From NCBI GenBank assembly GCA_036556265.1, contig DATBJU010000072.1:1-6872 (forward strand): a stretch of DNA of 6,872 nucleotides, read 5' to 3'. Position 1 is the first letter of the stretch; each line of letters opens with the position of its first letter. This stretch comes from JAUSIF01 sp036556265. GTDB taxonomy: Bacteria; Pseudomonadota; Alphaproteobacteria; Rhizobiales; Xanthobacteraceae. Shown here in pieces: positions 4,993-6,872 of this stretch. The position numbers and the translations under genes were made by a program. Under the pieces are notes generated by a model that saw nothing but the letters and a program-made list of their open reading frames with translations, ran no database searches and was not told the origin of the DNA.

Positions 4993-4996
4993 TCGC

Positions 4997-5557
4997 TCAA
5001 CTCTCCTTGCCGAGAGTGAACGCATCCTCCCGATCGCGATACGTGCCCTTGCCCCCGCGCAGCACGATCAACAATTCGTCGACCAGCGCCACCGCCAGCA
5101 TGACAGCACCGACGGTCATCGCCGCCTGCGGAATCCAGAGCGGCGCGGGAATCACGCCCGGCGACACCTCATGGAATCGCCAGGAGAAATACGCGAAGCG
5201 ACCGAGATAGAAGGCGCCGTAACTTGCGAGCACCGTCGCGGCTGCAAGTACCCCCGCTTCGACCCACCGGCGTGGTCCTTCGCGGAGGATCGATAGCAGC
5301 ATCGTTACGCGTATGTGGCCGCCGGACTTGAGCGTCGCGGCCAGCGCGAAGAAACTCGCCGCGGCGAGCAGAAAGCCGGAAAATTCGGCGAGCGACAGAA
5401 TTACGATTCCGTAAGCGCCACGGCCGGAAAGCGCCAGCAGCCCGTCGACGATCCGCCCCATGAGCTGCGCGCCCACAAGCAACGCGATGCCCATGAGGCA
5501 GAGGGCCGCGAGCCACAGGGCCGAGCGATAGCAGCCGTCGAGGAGTCTCCGCATCAT
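4997..5557 (-). CDS. dctQ: TRAP transporter small permease subunit DctQ
   Basis: This is the small membrane subunit that pairs with DctM in the TRAP complex. The 186-aa product has four hydrophobic segments (about residues 12-34, 48-72, 98-120 and 142-164), the expected DctQ topology. The loop LKSGGHIRVTMLL (76-88) matches the conserved K-x-G-G/x-H-I-x-V/I-D/T region of the family. Two ATGs in tandem (5557 and 5554) are both possible starts. The probable Shine-Dalgarno, a G-rich tract at about 5566-5575, lies inside the hairpin before the gene. The dctP stop is 57 bp upstream and dctM starts 4 bp downstream, so this is the middle gene of a dctP-dctQ-dctM operon. DctQ proteins are poorly conserved in sequence, so the call rests on size, topology and position as well as on the motif. 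Confidence 0.92.
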   Translation of the reverse strand: MMRRLLDGCYRSALWLAALCLMGIALLVGAQLMGRIVDGLLALSGRGAYGIVILSLAEFSGFLLAAASFFALAATLKSGGHIRVTMLLSILREGPRRWVEAGVLAAATVLASYGAFYLGRFAYFSWRFHEVSPGVIPAPLWIPQAAMTVGAVMLAVALVDELLIVLRGGKGTYRDREDAFTLGKES

Positions 5558-5562
5558 CAGGC

Positions 5563-5592
5563 TCGCCCCCCTCCCGCGCGGGAGAGGGGCGA
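5563..5592 (-). promoter_or_regulatory. Intercistronic hairpin between dctP and dctQ covering the dctQ ribosome binding site
   Basis: TCGCCCC (5563-5569) pairs with GGGGCGA (5586-5592), and CTCCCGCGCGGGAG (5571-5584) is a perfect 14-bp palindrome inside, so the whole segment forms a very stable hairpin. On the transcribed minus strand its second arm includes GGGAGGGGGG, the only Shine-Dalgarno-like tract before dctQ. It could reduce dctQ translation, protect the dctP 3' end, or both. That would give the excess of binding protein over membrane subunits that such transporters need. Confidence 0.6.
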
Positions 5593-5614
5593 CCCAAGTA
5601 GTAGCCGTGCTCCC

Positions 5615-6589
5615 CTACTTTTTATACGCGTCGAGCATCGCCTTGCCGTCGGCGCCCGCCGAAGCCGCCCATTCGGCCGCGATGGTCTCGCCGATCTTCG
5701 AGAGGCCTGCCTTCAACGCATCGCTCGGCGGCAGCACGATGATCTTGGCCGCACGCAGCGCATTGGTCTTGATGGTCATCTCTTCTTCCGAAAGTTTCCA
5801 GCCGCGCTCCTCGGCGGTCTTGGCCGCGTCCTGCACGGCCTTTTTCTCGACGGCCGAAAGTTTTTCGAATGCGGCCTTGTTGACGAACACGATGTTGCGC
5901 GGCAGCCAAGCCTGCGTGTCGTGATAGTGGGTGAGATAGTCCTCCGCCTTGGTGTCGACTCCGGTCGACGCCGAAGTGATCATGACGTCGACGCGCCCGG
6001 TGGCGAACGCCGTCGGAAGATCCGGTACCTCGATCTGGGTCGGGATCGCTCCGGCAAGCGCAGCGATCCGTCCGATCATCGGGTTGTAAGTGCGAAACTT
6101 GAGGCCTTTGAGATCATCGACCGACTTGAGCTCGCGCTTCGCGTACAGGCCCTGCGGTGGCCACGGCTCGGAATAGAGCAGCATCAAACCTTCAGATGCG
6201 AGCTGCTTTTCCAGAAACGGCCGTTGGACGGCGTAGAGCTTCTTCGCGCCCGGGTAACCGGTGGCCAGGAACGGCAGCGAGTCGAAACCGTAGACCGGCG
6301 CCTCGTTCGCAGCGAGCGAGGCGAGAATCTCGCCGATCGGCGCAGAGCCCTGCCGGACGGCGCGCTTGATCTCCGGGTGCTTGATCAGTGACCCGGCCGG
6401 GTGAACCTGGATCTTCAACGAACCGTTGGTCGCCTTATCGACATCCTGCGCGAACTGCACATGATTCTTGGTGTGGAAGTTGTTCGCCGGGTACGGCACC
6501 GGCATGTCCCACTTGGTCTCGGCAAACGCGGCCGTCGACAAAGCTGCGGCAAATCCCGCAGCCAAAATGCTTGCGCTGAATTTACGCAT
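5615..6589 (-). CDS. dctP: TRAP transporter periplasmic substrate-binding protein DctP
   Basis: This is the periplasmic receptor that captures the substrate and delivers it to DctQM. The product has 324 aa. Residues 1-23 are a Sec signal peptide ending STAAFA before ETKWDM. The DctP-family fold is seen in PAGSLIK (65-71), GFDSLPFLATGYPGAKKLY (101-119), and the segment KGLKFRTYNPM (161-171) followed by IEVPDLPTAFATGRVDVMIT (186-205). R166 is at the position of the family's conserved carboxylate-binding arginine. Start ATG 6589 is chosen because GGGGAG lies 8 nt upstream and the signal peptide begins there; a GTG at 6598 has no spaced ribosome binding site. It is first in the operon and diverges from an oxoprolinase-family gene, which makes a cyclic amide or its carboxylate product a plausible ligand. 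That is inference; family sequence alone does not define substrate. Confidence 0.95.
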   Translation of the reverse strand: MRKFSASILAAGFAAALSTAAFAETKWDMPVPYPANNFHTKNHVQFAQDVDKATNGSLKIQVHPAGSLIKHPEIKRAVRQGSAPIGEILASLAANEAPVYGFDSLPFLATGYPGAKKLYAVQRPFLEKQLASEGLMLLYSEPWPPQGLYAKRELKSVDDLKGLKFRTYNPMIGRIAALAGAIPTQIEVPDLPTAFATGRVDVMITSASTGVDTKAEDYLTHYHDTQAWLPRNIVFVNKAAFEKLSAVEKKAVQDAAKTAEERGWKLSEEEMTIKTNALRAAKIIVLPPSDALKAGLSKIGETIAAEWAASAGADGKAMLDAYKK

Positions 6590-6617
6590 AGTGCCCACTC
6601 CCCTGTGAGGATTTCAT

Positions 6618-6633
6618 GCCCCAAGCTTGGGGC
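6618..6633. promoter_or_regulatory. 16-bp perfect palindrome in the divergent promoter region
   Basis: GCCCCAAGCTTGGGGC is an uninterrupted perfect dyad 28 bp before the dctP start codon and 56 bp before the divergent oxoprolinase-family gene. Its place between two divergent genes of likely shared function suggests an operator for a local regulator. As RNA it would form only a 6-bp stem, with weak T-richness after it, so a terminator is less likely. I found no convincing -35/-10 pair in this 100-bp gap. Confidence 0.5.
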
Positions 6634-6650
6634 TTTCGGTCCCGCCGCGC

Positions 6651-6660
6651 AAGCATGCTT
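6651..6660. promoter_or_regulatory. Second palindrome in the divergent promoter region
   Basis: AAGCATGCTT is a perfect 10-bp dyad whose centre is exactly 30 bp from that of the palindrome at 6618-6633. Both contain AAGC/GCTT half-sites, so the two could be bound on one helical face by the same regulator. A 10-bp palindrome alone is weak evidence. Confidence 0.35.
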
Positions 6661-6689
6661 TCGATGCAACCGAGTGCGAGAAGCTGCCG

Positions 6690-6872
6690 ATGAGCGGGGC
6701 CCTATGGCACTTCTGGATCGACCGCGGCGGCACCTTTACCGACGTGGTGGCGCGCCGGCCCGATGGCGCGCTCGTCGCCCGCAAGTTGCTTTCCGAAAAT
6801 CCTGACGCCTATCGCGACGCTGCGGTGCAGGGCATCCGCGATTGCCTCGGTCTCGCCCGCGGCGCGCCGATT
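6690..6872 (+). CDS. Hydantoinase/5-oxoprolinase-family protein, N-terminal fragment
   Basis: Only the first 61 residues are in the window, with no stop. They contain WIDRGGTFTDVVARRPDG (9-26), the hallmark N-terminal ATP-binding motif (GGTFTD) of the hydantoinase A/5-oxoprolinase family. Family members open cyclic amides using ATP, for example 5-oxo-L-proline to L-glutamate, or N-methylhydantoin; acetone carboxylases are relatives. The following KLLSENPDAYRDAAVQGIR (34-52) resembles the large fused 5-oxoprolinases more than free-standing HyuA, so a protein of over 1,000 aa may continue to the right. That needs the missing sequence. ATG 6690 is preceded by GAGAAG about 7 nt upstream, a fair Shine-Dalgarno. 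The start lies 100 bp from the divergent dctP start, suggesting co-regulation of uptake and ring opening. Confidence 0.9.
   Translation, partial: MSGALWHFWIDRGGTFTDVVARRPDGALVARKLLSENPDAYRDAAVQGIRDCLGLARGAPI

Noticed and set aside
5315..6391. 358-residue plus-strand open frame opposite dctQ and dctP
   Set aside because: It is charge-rich and low in motifs, and it lies opposite a TRAP binding protein with a complete signal peptide and ligand-site motifs.
1..6872. CRISPR array, transposase gene, tRNA or att site
   Set aside because: No regularly spaced repeats with unique spacers, no transposase or integrase motifs, and no cloverleaf with a TTCGA-type arm were found. The palindromic repeats are single dispersed elements.

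Overview
The window looks like the chromosome of a GC-rich alphaproteobacterium of the Hyphomicrobiales (Rhizobiales), probably near Bradyrhizobium, Rhodopseudomonas or Xanthobacteraceae. The basis is the protein style, an alpha-type RNase P RNA, and palindromic intergenic repeats of a kind I associate with this group. Genus cannot be fixed by eye. Most of the window is housekeeping and transport; the less ordinary content is in the intergenic DNA.

Layout. Positions 1-463 (minus strand) hold mraZ, the first gene of the division and cell-wall (dcw) cluster; its end runs off the left edge. The 392-bp gap at 464-855 holds a likely mraZ promoter, 10-bp-phased TGGG repeats resembling an MraZ box but in reverse orientation, and a palindromic repeat inserted inside an opposite copy of the same family. 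Then come three plus-strand genes: an AmpD-like N-acetylmuramoyl-L-alanine amidase with a peptidoglycan-binding domain (856-1632), a small exported lytic transglycosylase (1821-2273) whose Shine-Dalgarno sequence sits in a predicted hairpin, and a small exported protein with an alpha/beta-hydrolase nucleophile elbow (2391-2960). After two REP-like hairpins comes rnpB, the RNase P RNA (about 3137-3553), with a terminator hairpin and another palindromic repeat.

From 3688 to 6589, on the minus strand, lies a three-gene TRAP transporter operon transcribed dctP-dctQ-dctM: periplasmic binding protein, small membrane subunit, large membrane subunit. A GC-rich hairpin between dctP and dctQ contains the probable dctQ ribosome binding site. 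Diverging from dctP across 100 bp, with two palindromes whose centres are 30 bp apart, is the start of a hydantoinase/5-oxoprolinase-family gene (6690 to the right edge).

How the genes relate. The left half joins the dcw regulator MraZ to two peptidoglycan-cleaving enzymes, suggesting a cell-wall growth or recycling neighbourhood. The right half suggests a catabolic unit: a TRAP importer for an unknown small organic acid beside an ATP-dependent lactam-opening enzyme, so 5-oxoproline, a hydantoin or a similar cyclic amide is a reasonable but unproven substrate. I found no CRISPR array, transposase, tRNA or evident new defence system. The most testable new points are the two possibly sequestered ribosome binding sites, the reversed phased TGGG repeats, and the repeat-within-repeat.
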